DNA from: Halochromatium sp.
GTDB taxonomy: Bacteria > Pseudomonadota > Gammaproteobacteria > Chromatiales > Chromatiaceae
DNA: 44,586 nucleotides
NCBI GenBank assembly: GCA_010912705.1
Contig: POWB01000012.1
Coordinates: 89,239-133,824 of the forward strand
Reading direction: 5' to 3'
Shown: piece by piece, positions 35,274 to 42,629 of the stretch
Numbering within the stretch: position 1 is the first letter of the stretch
Layout: each line of letters opens with the position of its first letter
Notes under the pieces: model-generated
What the model was told of the DNA's origin: nothing
Database searches by the model: none
Seen by the model: only the letters and a program-made list of their open reading frames with translations
Position numbers and translations under genes: made by a program

Positions 35274-38200
35274 ATGCCGCTGTCGAAATTTTTCATCACC
35301 CGGCCGAAGTTCGCCTTCGTCATCTCGATCGTGATCTCGCTGGCGGGCCTGCTGGCGCTGTTCTCGCTGCCAGTAGCCCAGTTTCCCGAGATCACCCCGC
35401 CGACCGTCAGCGTCACCACCCAGTATGCCGGCGCCAGCGCAGACGTGGTCGAGCAGACCGTCGCGGCGCCGATCGAGCAGCAGGTCAACGGTGTCGAGGG
35501 CATGATCTACATGTCCTCGAAGTCCGATAACGACGGCCGCTACAACCTCACCGTGACCTTCGATATCGGCACCGATGCCGATATGGCCCAGGTCAAGGTG
35601 CAGAACCGGGTCTCGACGGCGATGCCGTCGCTGCCGCAGGAGGTGCAGCGCCAAGGCGTGAAGACCGAAAAGCAGTCGACCAACATGCTGCTGATCGTCA
35701 ATCTCTTTTCGCCGGATGAATCGCTCGACGGGCTCTATCTCAACAACTACGCGACCATCAACGTCAAAGACACCCTCGGGCGCGTCAATGGTGTGGGTAA
35801 GGCCGAGATCCTCGGCGTGATGGATTACGGCATGCGCTTCTGGCTCAAGCCGGATCGGATGACCTCGCTCGGGGTCAGTGTCGCCGACATTCAGAATGCG
35901 GTTGCCGAGCAGAATGTGCAGGTGCCGGCGGGGCAGATTGGCGCGCCACCAGTGCCGACTGATCAGCAGTTCCAATACACGGTCACCACCAAGGGCCGGC
36001 TGACTGAGGTCGAAGAGTTCGAGAATATCATCGTGCGGATGCAGCCGGACGGCTCGGCGATTCGCATCAAGGATGTCGCCCGCGTCGAGCTCGGTGCTCA
36101 GGCGTATTCCGCAAATGGACAGCTGGATGGTCAGCCTTCGGTGGTGCTTGCGGTCTATCAGACCCCGGACGCGAACGCGCTGGCGACCGCGGATGCGGTG
36201 AAGGTGGCGCTGGCGGAGCTGTCGACCCGGTTCCCGGACGACATGGATTACGCCATCCTCTACGACACCACCAACTTCATCAAGGCGTCGATCTCCGAGG
36301 TGCAGGAGACGCTCTATATCGCGGTGTTGTTGGTGGTGCTGGTGGTGTTCATCTTCCTCGGCGACTGGCGCTCGACGCTGATCCCTGGCATCGCCATCCC
36401 GGTCTCGCTGATCGGCACCTTCGCGGTGTTGGCGGCGTTTGGCTTCACCCTGAACACCATCGTGCTGTTCGCGCTGATCCTGGCCATCGGTATCGTCGTC
36501 GATGATGCGATCATCGTGGTCGAGAACGTCCAGCGGCTGATGGACGAAGAGGGTCTTGATCCGAAGGCGGCGACGGCGAAGGCGATGGATCAGGTCGGTG
36601 GCGCGGTGATTGCGACCACTCTGGTGCTGCTCGCGGTGTTCGTGCCGGTGGGCTTCATGCCTGGGATCACCGGTCAGCTCTATCAGCAGTTCGCGGTGAC
36701 CATCTCGGTGGCGGTGGCGATCAGCTCGATCAACGCGCTGACGCTGAGTCCGGCGCTCTGCTCGGTGCTGCTGAAGCCCGGCCAGCAGCCGCTGAAATGG
36801 CTGAACTGGTTTAACGTCGGCTTCGCCAAGCTCACCAACGGCTACACCGCCGGGGTCAAGACCACGGTGCGCCGCGCGGGGCTGATCTCAGTGCTCTATC
36901 TGGGCTTGATCGGCGCCACGCTGTGGCTGTTCATGACGCTCCCAACCGGGTTCCTGCCTGAGGAGGACCAGGGCTATTTCTTCATCGAGGTCCAACTGCC
37001 GGATGCCGCATCGCTGACGCGCACCGAGACCCTGCTCGGGCGGGTCGAGCAGCAGCTGCTGGAGATCCCGGGCATCACCAATGTCATCTCGGTCTCGGGC
37101 TATTCGATGTTGAACGGCGCCTTCGGCTCCAATAGCGCGCTGGTGATCCCGATACTCGCGCCCTGGGATGAGCGCAGCGAGCCGGCCTTGCGCTTGCGAT
37201 CGATCGTCGCTCAGACCCAGCAGATCGCGGCCGATACGGTTGAGGCGAATGTGATCCCGTTCGTGCCGCCGGCGATCCCGGGGCTGGGCAATTCCGGTGG
37301 CTTTTCGTTCGTGCTGCAGGATCTGGCCGGTGGCGACATCAAGGAGTTTGCCTCGGTGATGCGCGGCTTCATCGTCGCTGCCAATCAGCAGCCGGCGATT
37401 GGCAGTGCCTACAGCACCTTCCGCGCCGATGTGCCGATGCTGTTCGTCGATGTGAATCGGGAGAAGGTGCAGACCCTGCAAGTGCCGATGAGCGAGCTGT
37501 TCGCGACCCTGCAGGCGCAGCTCGGCTCGGTCTACATCAACGACTTCAACAAGTTTGGCCGCACCTGGCGGGTGTTGGCGCAGGCCGAGGGCGACTATCG
37601 CAATCAGCCGGCCGACATCGTGCGGCTGTTCGTGCGCAACAAGGATGGCGAGATGGTGCCGATCGCGACCCTGGCCGAGGTCGAGAGCCGGACCGGGCCG
37701 CAGATCGTCTCGCGCTATAACCTCTTCCGTTCCGCTGATATCTCCGGTGGTCCAGCGCCGGGGTTCAGCTCTGGGCAGGCGATTGCGGCGATGGAGCAGA
37801 CCGCTGAGGAGACGCTGCCGTCGGGGTTTGGCTATGACTGGACCAGTATGAGCTATCAAGAGATCCAGGCCGCGGGTCAGGCGCCATTCATCTTCGGCCT
37901 GGCGCTGCTGTTCGTGTATCTGTTCTTGGTCGCGCAGTATGAGAGCTGGTCGATCCCGCTGGCGGTGCTATTGGCAGTGCCGGTCGCAGTGTTTGGCGCG
38001 CTGGCGGCGACTGGCCTGGCCGGGCTCGACGTGAATCTGTATACGCAGATCGGCTTGGTGATGTTGATCGGGCTCGCAGCGAAGAACGCGATCCTGATCG
38101 TCGAGTTCGCCAAGGAGCAGCGTGAGACCGAGGGGCTGAGTATCTACGATGCGGCGGTCAAGGCGGCGCGGCTGCGTTTTCGTGCGGTGATGATGACGGC

Positions 38201-38423
38201 GCTCTCGTTCCTGCTCGGCATCATTCCGCTGGTGGTAGCGACGGGGGCTGGCGCCGGCTCGCGCGTGGCGTTGGGCACGGCCGTCTTTGGTGGCATGCTG
38301 GCGGCGACCCTGGTCGGGATCTTGCTGATCCCCGTGACCTATTACGTGGTGCAGTGGCTGCGCGAGAAGATCAACGGATCGAGGAATGACGCCCCCGCCG
38401 CCGCGCCAGTGCCGCCGACCTAG
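35274..38423 (+). CDS. RND multidrug efflux pump (AcrB/MexF-like, HAE1 family)
   Basis: The 1049-residue inner-membrane pump, of normal length, exports hydrophobic or amphiphilic compounds using the proton gradient. It has twelve membrane helices with two large periplasmic loops. The proton-relay residues are present: D410-D411 in [13 protein letters not shown] and K937 in [14 protein letters not shown]. The start [20 protein letters not shown] is the classic first helix. It follows the adaptor gene and forms an operon with it. The stop overlaps the end of the crtC remnant on the other strand. Substrates cannot be predicted; a regulator is not adjacent. Confidence 0.97.
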   Translation: MPLSKFFITRPKFAFVISIVISLAGLLALFSLPVAQFPEITPPTVSVTTQYAGASADVVEQTVAAPIEQQVNGVEGMIYMSSKSDNDGRYNLTVTFDIGTDADMAQVKVQNRVSTAMPSLPQEVQRQGVKTEKQSTNMLLIVNLFSPDESLDGLYLNNYATINVKDTLGRVNGVGKAEILGVMDYGMRFWLKPDRMTSLGVSVADIQNAVAEQNVQVPAGQIGAPPVPTDQQFQYTVTTKGRLTEVEEFENIIVRMQPDGSAIRIKDVARVELGAQAYSANGQLDGQPSVVLAVYQTPDANALATADAVKVALAELSTRFPDDMDYAILYDTTNFIKASISEVQETLYIAVLLVVLVVFIFLGDWRSTLIPGIAIPVSLIGTFAVLAAFGFTLNTIVLFALILAIGIVVDDAIIVVENVQRLMDEEGLDPKAATAKAMDQVGGAVIATTLVLLAVFVPVGFMPGITGQLYQQFAVTISVAVAISSINALTLSPALCSVLLKPGQQPLKWLNWFNVGFAKLTNGYTAGVKTTVRRAGLISVLYLGLIGATLWLFMTLPTGFLPEEDQGYFFIEVQLPDAASLTRTETLLGRVEQQLLEIPGITNVISVSGYSMLNGAFGSNSALVIPILAPWDERSEPALRLRSIVAQTQQIAADTVEANVIPFVPPAIPGLGNSGGFSFVLQDLAGGDIKEFASVMRGFIVAANQQPAIGSAYSTFRADVPMLFVDVNREKVQTLQVPMSELFATLQAQLGSVYINDFNKFGRTWRVLAQAEGDYRNQPADIVRLFVRNKDGEMVPIATLAEVESRTGPQIVSRYNLFRSADISGGPAPGFSSGQAIAAMEQTAEETLPSGFGYDWTSMSYQEIQAAGQAPFIFGLALLFVYLFLVAQYESWSIPLAVLLAVPVAVFGALAATGLAGLDVNLYTQIGLVMLIGLAAKNAILIVEFAKEQRETEGLSIYDAAVKAARLRFRAVMMTALSFLLGIIPLVVATGAGAGSRVALGTAVFGGMLAATLVGILLIPVTYYVVQWLREKINGSRNDAPAAAPVPPT

Positions 38424-38840
38424 ACCCCCGAGCTTGCCAGCAGACAGGCTGAATGCTCAGGACCGGTAGTAACGCTTGCCGATTTGGCTGCTACTGCACG
38501 GCAAGCCTTGGGAATCAGCGGCGTGCGCGGTGGCGGCTCGAACGGCTCAGCAGCGCCGCTGCCGTCGAAGCGCAGCGCCAAGGCGCGGCGTTGACCATCG
38601 GTGAAGGTCATGTCGTAGAGCACCGCCGAGCCGTCGCGTAGCTTGGTGCGTGATCAGTCCCATTCGCGGAAGCCCTGCTCGAGGGGCTCATCGCCGCCAT
38701 TGCTATCCAGATAGCTATCGCCAGACCAGCGTAGCCCTGGCTCGCTCAGCTCGACCTCGATCCGGGATTCTGGAGCGATGGGCCACCAGCGGTGACGCCC
38801 GGCCGGGTCAAGCAGAGTGTGCTGACGGGTCAGCGCACCT
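38420..38840 (-). pseudogene. crtC: crtC remnant (carotenoid 1,2-hydratase), nonsense and deletions
   Basis: CrtC hydrates the end group of acyclic carotenoids before 3,4-desaturation and O-methylation. The minus strand encodes recognisable CrtC blocks (RWWPIAPESRIEVELSEPG, GLRWSGDSYLDSNGGDEPLE, REWD then SRTKLRDGS, VLYDMTFTDGQRRALALRF). After REWD, where the family has tryptophan (WDWSR), the codon is TGA at 38654-38656. The N-terminal half is missing, and after RTPLIPK the sequence no longer resembles the family and stops at the end of the RND gene. The remnant runs straight into the crtD remnant. So at most about 130 codons survive, none functional. The family match is by remembered motifs. 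Confidence 0.8.
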
Positions 38841-38937
38841 GGATGACGTTCACATCGAGTCCGTGCGCGGCAAGCTCGATGGCAGCAGTCAACCCGCCGA
38901 TCCCGGCCCCAACGATCACGACTTGCTCCGTTCCCAC
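38831..38937 (-). pseudogene. crtD: crtD remnant (carotenoid 3,4-desaturase), N-terminal fragment
   Basis: From a GTG start with GAGG upstream, about 35 codons encode the FAD-binding beginning of a phytoene-desaturase-type enzyme: EQVVIVGAGIGGLTAAIELA followed by AHGLDVNV. The frame then hits a stop (38831-38833) beside the start of the crtC fragment. Intact CrtD proteins have nearly 500 residues, so almost the whole gene is lost, apparently by a deletion that joined it to an internal part of crtC. Position and order (crtD-crtC divergent from crtE) match purple-bacterial photosynthesis clusters; assignment to CrtD rather than CrtI rests on that order. Confidence 0.7.
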
Positions 38938-39015
38938 CTTCTACCTCGCTCCAATCTGACCTTCCAATTTGACCTTAGGGATGCGTCTTTTTCCGTGAGA
39001 GTTGATCTCGGTCGT

Positions 39016-39044
39016 TTGACGCTCCTAAGGTAGCTGTCTATCTT
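39016..39044 (+). promoter_or_regulatory. sigma70-type promoter of crtE
   Basis: TTGACG (39016-39021) and TATCTT (39039-39044) with a 17-base spacer, about 100 bases before crtE. It differs from the consensus at one position in the first element and two in the second. I saw no TGT-N12-ACA site over it. Confidence 0.6.
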
Positions 39045-39142
39045 GGATGGCTCAACCGGGTAACAGGTTGCCCTGACAAGTGCTTTTGGTGCAGTGGGAT
39101 TGGCGACCTGAAAGCCATTCGATTCTATGGGGATACACTCTG

Positions 39143-40039
39143 ATGGATGTTTTACAGCGGATCGAGCAGGCCCTTGAGGCCGCCATCACCAAGGGGATGG
39201 GTGATGACTCGCCGCCCTTGTTGCAACAAGCCGTGCGCCATGCCGTGTTGCTGCCGGCCTCGCGTGTACGTCCGCGACTCTGTCTCGCCGTCGCCATGGC
39301 CTGCGGTGATGACGTGCCTGCGGTCACGGATGCGGCCGCGGTGTCCTTGGAGCTGCTGCACTGTGCCTCGCTGGTGCACGATGATCTCCCCTGTTTCGAT
39401 GATGCAGATACCCGCCGTGGCCAACCCTCGGTACATCGTGCCTACGGAGAGCGGCTTGCGGTACTCGCTGGCGATGGGCTGATCGTGCTTGCATTCGAGA
39501 ATCTCGCTTGGCAGACGCTGCGCCACCCGGAGCGCCTCGCACCACTTCTCATGATTGTGGGCCGAGCGGTCGGTCTTAAGGATGGCATTGTCGCTGGTCA
39601 AGCCTGGGAGTGCGAAGATCGGGTCGATCTGGGCGAGTACCACCGGCAGAAAACAGCGGCCTTGTTCGCGGCCGCAACTGAGGCTGGTGCCGCGGCGGCA
39701 GGGCGTAATCCCGCTGAGTGGCGCACTCTGGGGGCAAATCTCGGTGAAGCCTATCAGGTGGCGGATGACCTGCGTGATGTCGCTGGCGATGCCGATGAGA
39801 TTGGCAAGCCGGTGGGGCAGGATGCCACCCATGATCGCCCGAGCGCGGTTGCCGAGCTTGGGGCCGATGGCGCGCTTGATCGTCTTGTCGGCCTGATTGT
39901 TGAGGCCGTGGATTCGATTCCGTCCTGCCCAGGAGCCGAAAAGCTGCAGGCCCTAGTGGTTGGCGAGATGCAGCGCCTGCTGCCGCCGCCCATGGGCGAG
40001 GACTTTATGCGCCGGCTCGCAGCTGCGCGCGCGCTCTAG
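39143..40039 (+). CDS. crtE: geranylgeranyl diphosphate synthase
   Basis: CrtE makes the C20 precursor of carotenoids and of the bacteriochlorophyll tail. The protein has 298 residues. The first aspartate-rich motif DDLPCFDDADTRRG lies at 80-93 and the second, DDLRD, at 208-212. The pattern between them (SVHRAYGERLAVLAGDGLIVLAFE, GLKDGIVAGQA) is that of photosynthetic CrtE. ATG 39143 follows GGGGA; an upstream frame start at 39080 is unlikely. It heads the plus-strand photosynthesis genes, divergent from the crtD remnant, as in Rhodobacter clusters. It should be active. The puc genes follow behind a separate promoter. Confidence 0.95.
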   Translation: MDVLQRIEQALEAAITKGMGDDSPPLLQQAVRHAVLLPASRVRPRLCLAVAMACGDDVPAVTDAAAVSLELLHCASLVHDDLPCFDDADTRRGQPSVHRAYGERLAVLAGDGLIVLAFENLAWQTLRHPERLAPLLMIVGRAVGLKDGIVAGQAWECEDRVDLGEYHRQKTAALFAAATEAGAAAAGRNPAEWRTLGANLGEAYQVADDLRDVAGDADEIGKPVGQDATHDRPSAVAELGADGALDRLVGLIVEAVDSIPSCPGAEKLQALVVGEMQRLLPPPMGEDFMRRLAAARAL

Positions 40040-40119
40040 TTAATCGCTTGGCTCGCGGCTAAACACCGCGGGCTGGGCATGTCCAGTCATGCTGACTTGA
40101 CGCCGCAACCGAATAAAAC

Positions 40120-40137
40120 TGTAAATCGACCTTGACA
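40120..40137. promoter_or_regulatory. PpsR/CrtJ-type box 1 upstream of pucB
   Basis: TGT-N12-ACA (TGTAAATCGACCTTGACA). This is the palindromic motif bound by the aerobic photosynthesis repressor PpsR/CrtJ. It overlaps the -35 element of the puc promoter. Confidence 0.7.
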
Positions 40138-40159
40138 CACAGAGATGTCAGGTTAAACT
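40132..40159 (+). promoter_or_regulatory. puc operon promoter
   Basis: TTGACA (perfect -35, 40132-40137) followed after 16 bases by TAAACT (40154-40159), about 130 bases before pucB. Both elements fall within PpsR-type boxes, so repressor binding would block polymerase. Confidence 0.65.
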
Positions 40160-40163
40160 AACA
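40146..40163. promoter_or_regulatory. PpsR/CrtJ-type box 2 upstream of pucB
   Basis: A second TGT-N12-ACA (TGTCAGGTTAAACTAACA), beginning 26 bases after the first and covering the -10 element. Paired boxes are typical of PpsR/CrtJ-controlled promoters. Confidence 0.7.
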
Positions 40164-40288
40164 CTCGTGGTTTGAGGCGGTTTCAGCATCTGTACCGGGG
40201 CTGAAAAGCACTCTTTCACATATCAAAGTGCGGCGCAGAGATGTGCCGGACGGTATCTGAACAACGACCTTCACGAGAGGTTATTTCG

Positions 40289-40432
40289 ATGGCTGAAAGC
40301 AAAAATCTGTCCGGCCTGACCGACGAGCAAGCAAAAGAGTTTCATGAGCACTGGAAGCATGGTACTTGGAGCTGGGTCATGATCGCCTCTGTCGTTCATG
40401 TGGTGACCTGGGTCTATCAGCCCTGGTTCTAA
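40289..40432 (+). CDS. pucB: LH2 antenna beta subunit
   Basis: A 47-residue antenna peptide. The N-terminus (MAESKNLSGLTDEQAKEFHE) and the end HVVTWVYQPWF resemble the LH2 beta chain of Phaeospirillum molischianum. H37 is the bacteriochlorophyll ligand and W46, nine residues later, is the usual hydrogen-bond donor. AGAGGT lies upstream of the ATG. It is followed by pucA after 47 bases and preceded by a promoter with PpsR boxes. A standalone beta-alpha pair without pufLM marks it as LH2 rather than LH1, although some LH1-like features cannot be excluded by eye. Confidence 0.93.
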   Translation: MAESKNLSGLTDEQAKEFHEHWKHGTWSWVMIASVVHVVTWVYQPWF

Positions 40433-40479
40433 ACCTAGTTCTATAAACCGCTAGTTCAAATTTGACGAGGAGATACTCC

Positions 40480-40746
40480 ATGCAAGTTCCTTATATGATG
40501 GCTGACCCGACCGTTGCTAAGCCTGATCATCCAGAAGAAGACTGGAAGATCTGGACCGTCATTAACCCAGCGGTTTGGATGGTTCCATTTTTCTTCATCC
40601 TGTTCGTTCAGATGTGGATGGTGCATAGCTATGCACTGAGCCTCCCGGGCTACGGCTTCAAAGATTCCGCCCAAGCGGCTGTCGACGCTCGCGCTGCTGC
40701 AGTCGTTGAGCAGGCCCAAGGCCAGCAGATCGCTCAGGTCCAATAA
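40480..40746 (+). CDS. pucA: LH2 antenna alpha subunit with long C-terminal tail
   Basis: An 88-residue antenna peptide, longer than the usual 50-60. The core (EEDWKIWTVINPAVWMVP, then VQMWMVHSYALSLPGYGF) has H49 as bacteriochlorophyll ligand. Aligned to the molischianum alpha chain, H49+11 is phenylalanine where that protein has the hydrogen-bonding tryptophan (W45), and H49+9 is tyrosine instead of phenylalanine. After residue 60 comes a tail rich in Ala, Val and Gln. GAGGAG precedes the ATG. It forms an operon with pucB and is followed by two stem-loops and a terminator. The core is sure; spectral consequence is inferred. Confidence 0.93.
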   Translation: MQVPYMMADPTVAKPDHPEEDWKIWTVINPAVWMVPFFFILFVQMWMVHSYALSLPGYGFKDSAQAAVDARAAAVVEQAQGQQIAQVQ

Positions 40747-40763
40747 GACCATCCTTAGAAGCG

Positions 40764-40791
40764 GAGCGGTTCACCTCAGACTGAACCGCTC
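40764..40791 (+). other. stem-loop after pucA, likely mRNA stabiliser
   Basis: Perfect 10-bp stem (GAGCGGTTCA / TGAACCGCTC) with an eight-base loop, 18 bases after the pucA stop. A smaller stem (GGACGA / TCGTCC, 40795-40815) follows. Such hairpins commonly protect puc and puf messages from 3' decay. Confidence 0.65.
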
Positions 40792-40856
40792 GCTGGACGA
40801 GATTATAGATCGTCCGCTTTGGCGCCAAGCCAAAGATCATACACAGGGAAGTGGTA

Positions 40857-40888
40857 AACAGCGCCCTTAATGGGCGTTGTTTTGTTTT
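40857..40888 (+). terminator. intrinsic terminator of the puc operon
   Basis: A 10-bp stem with one G-U pair (AACAGCGCCC / GGGCGTTGTT), five-base loop TTAAT, followed by TTTTGTTTT. It closes the pucBA transcript. Confidence 0.88.
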
Positions 40889-41164
40889 GGGGGAGTCGTG
40901 GTGGCGCTCTACTGCTGCGTGCTGCCTGCCGTCGTTATGCACCGTTGAGCACGAGCACGCGAGACGGCCATCAGGGTGTGCATGGTGCTCGATTACGAGG
41001 AAGGGGGCCTACTGGAGTGCTGCGCTCTGTGAGGCTGGCCGCTTGCCTCTCTCGGCTGGATGGCTGGAGAGGACTGTAACTGGACCGGGCTTGAGTGTGG
41101 CTGAATGCTGTTGCTGGCGATGGTGCCGACTAAGTAAGGTGGGCGATTTCGGCTTCCATTGATA
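40889..41164. other. intergenic region, no gene supported
   Basis: About 280 bases between the puc terminator and the crtF regulatory region. Open frames here are rich in cysteine and tryptophan and lack ribosome sites; I regard them as non-coding. Confidence 0.5.
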
Positions 41165-41180
41165 GTCAACAATTGTTGAC
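41165..41180. promoter_or_regulatory. 16-bp perfect palindrome upstream of crtF
   Basis: GTCAACAATTGTTGAC. Its right end overlaps a possible -35 (TTGACG, 41176-41181), with TAAAAT 15 bases later as a possible -10. This is a good candidate operator of a dimeric regulator; it does not match TGT-N12-ACA. Confidence 0.55.
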
Positions 41181-41337
41181 GTACGGCACCGCCATGTAAA
41201 ATTGACGATTCGATGGTGTGTGTATCCTGAGTTTCGTCACAGAGGTGTCCCGTAGCAGTTGCCGTTGTCAGTCATGGCTCAGCGTACTTGCGAACGCTTC
41301 TTTTCTATCGCTAGGTTCAACTCGCAAAGGTATCCAG

Positions 41338-42456
41338 TTGCAGCTTCCATTCCTTGAGCGTTGGCGCGTTTGGCGCGATCGCAAGCTCGCCAGTCCGAGC
41401 TTTCAGCGCTGGGCAGCGGATTTTCCGTTGACCAAGTACGAGGCCTCGAAGCGTGCCCGCGCACTCTTTGATATCACTGCTGGCTTCGTCTATTCCCAGA
41501 TCCTCTATGGCTGTGTCGAGCTCGGGCTCTTTGATGAGTTGGCCGATGGTCCACAGAGCGCCGATGAGTTGGCAGGCAAGATGGGCATGACGCCTGCCGC
41601 AGCAGATCGCTTCTTGCGCGCGGCTGTGGCGATCGACCTGCTAGAGCGGCGCGGCAATGGCCGTTACGGGCTTGGCAAGCTGGGGATTGCGATGCCGGGC
41701 AATCCAGGGATTGCCGCCATGGTGCGCCATCATCGCATGCTGTATCACGATCTGGATGACCCGCTCGCGCTATTTCGCGGCGAGCTGAGCGAGACCGAGC
41801 TTGGGCGCTATTGGTCTTACGCTGGCTCTGCGGACCCAGCGGCCGATGGTGACGAGCGGGTCGCTGAATACAGTCTGTTGATGTCAGCCTCGAGTGGCTT
41901 CGTCGCGGAGGATACGCTCGACGCCTTCCCGCTGAGCGGTTATCGCTGCTTGATGGATGTTGGTGGCGGTGAGGGTCGGTTCTTGTTGCAGGCGGCCCAG
42001 CGCTGGCCGCATCTGCAGTTGCGCCTGTTTGATCTGCCCGCGGTCGTCGACCGCGCCCGTGAGCGCTTCCGCGATGCCGGAATCGGGGACCGTGCCGAGG
42101 TCTTCGGCGGTAACGTCAAGGCCGATCCGCTCCCGCGGGGGGCCGATATCATTTCCTTGGTGCGCGTGATCCTGGACCATAACGACGACGGCGCGATGAC
42201 CATCTTGCGTGCTGTAAGGGCTGCGCTCGAGCCTGGTGGCACCCTGATCATTACCGAGCCGATGTCCGAGACGCCGGGAGTAGAGCCTGTCGGCGACGCC
42301 TATTTTGGCCTCTATTTGCTGGCGATGGGCAGCGGGCGCACGCGTCCGCCACACGAGCATCGTGCCATGCTAGAAGCGGCTGGATTCGACCAAATTCGCT
42401 TCGTCCGCACGCGCCGGCCGCTACAAACTCGGCTCGTCGTCGCCAAGGCGGCTTGA
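41338..42456 (+). CDS. crtF: carotenoid O-methyltransferase (hydroxyneurosporene/demethylspheroidene type)
   Basis: CrtF transfers methyl from S-adenosylmethionine to the 1-hydroxyl group of acyclic carotenoids, forming methoxy carotenoids. From a TTG start with AAAGG seven bases upstream it has 372 residues, matching CrtF length and the usual N-terminus (FLERWRVWRDRKLASPSFQRW). The dimerisation region (GFVYSQILYGCVELGLFDEL) is followed by the SAM loop DVGGGEGRF at about 205-213, an RVILDHNDD motif and a C-terminal GFDQIRFVRTRRP. The longer frame to 41218 looks non-coding. Its substrate requires CrtC, whose gene here is broken; it precedes pucC by 170 bases. Confidence 0.92.
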   Translation: MQLPFLERWRVWRDRKLASPSFQRWAADFPLTKYEASKRARALFDITAGFVYSQILYGCVELGLFDELADGPQSADELAGKMGMTPAAADRFLRAAVAIDLLERRGNGRYGLGKLGIAMPGNPGIAAMVRHHRMLYHDLDDPLALFRGELSETELGRYWSYAGSADPAADGDERVAEYSLLMSASSGFVAEDTLDAFPLSGYRCLMDVGGGEGRFLLQAAQRWPHLQLRLFDLPAVVDRARERFRDAGIGDRAEVFGGNVKADPLPRGADIISLVRVILDHNDDGAMTILRAVRAALEPGGTLIITEPMSETPGVEPVGDAYFGLYLLAMGSGRTRPPHEHRAMLEAAGFDQIRFVRTRRPLQTRLVVAKAA

Positions 42457-42492
42457 GTGGAGCTTGAAAGCGCTTGATTGACCAGCCTCAGC

Positions 42493-42549
42493 CCGCCTGA
42501 CCAAGGCGGTCGTAGGCTCCGTCACCAGGCCCTTTACGGGGCGGAGCCT
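42493..42549. other. two stem-loops between crtF and pucC
   Basis: CCGCCT / AGGCGG (42493-42509, five-base loop) and AGGCTCCG / CGGAGCCT (42514-42549, 20-base loop). They may separate or stabilise the two messages; no T-run follows. Confidence 0.5.
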
Positions 42550-42629
42550 CAGGGCCCAGCCGGTGGAAAGTTGGCACAGATTCTAAAGATTCCGCTCCGA
42601 AGGGCGGGGTTTCAACCGGAAGAAATTTG

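Noticed and set aside
36888..37859. 323-codon minus-strand frame inside the RND pump gene
   Set aside because: Rich in His, Arg and Gln and antisense to a clearly conserved pump; a typical high-GC shadow frame.
38650..39033. 127-codon plus-strand frame over the crt remnant
   Set aside because: The minus strand carries recognisable CrtC and CrtD motifs; the plus frame shows none.
40120..40163. FNR-type site in the puc promoter
   Set aside because: The half-sites do not match TTGAT-N4-ATCAA; the TGT-N12-ACA pattern explains the symmetry better.
40851..41162. 103-codon frame after pucA
   Set aside because: It starts inside the puc terminator, is full of Cys and Trp in unlikely proportions, and has no ribosome site.
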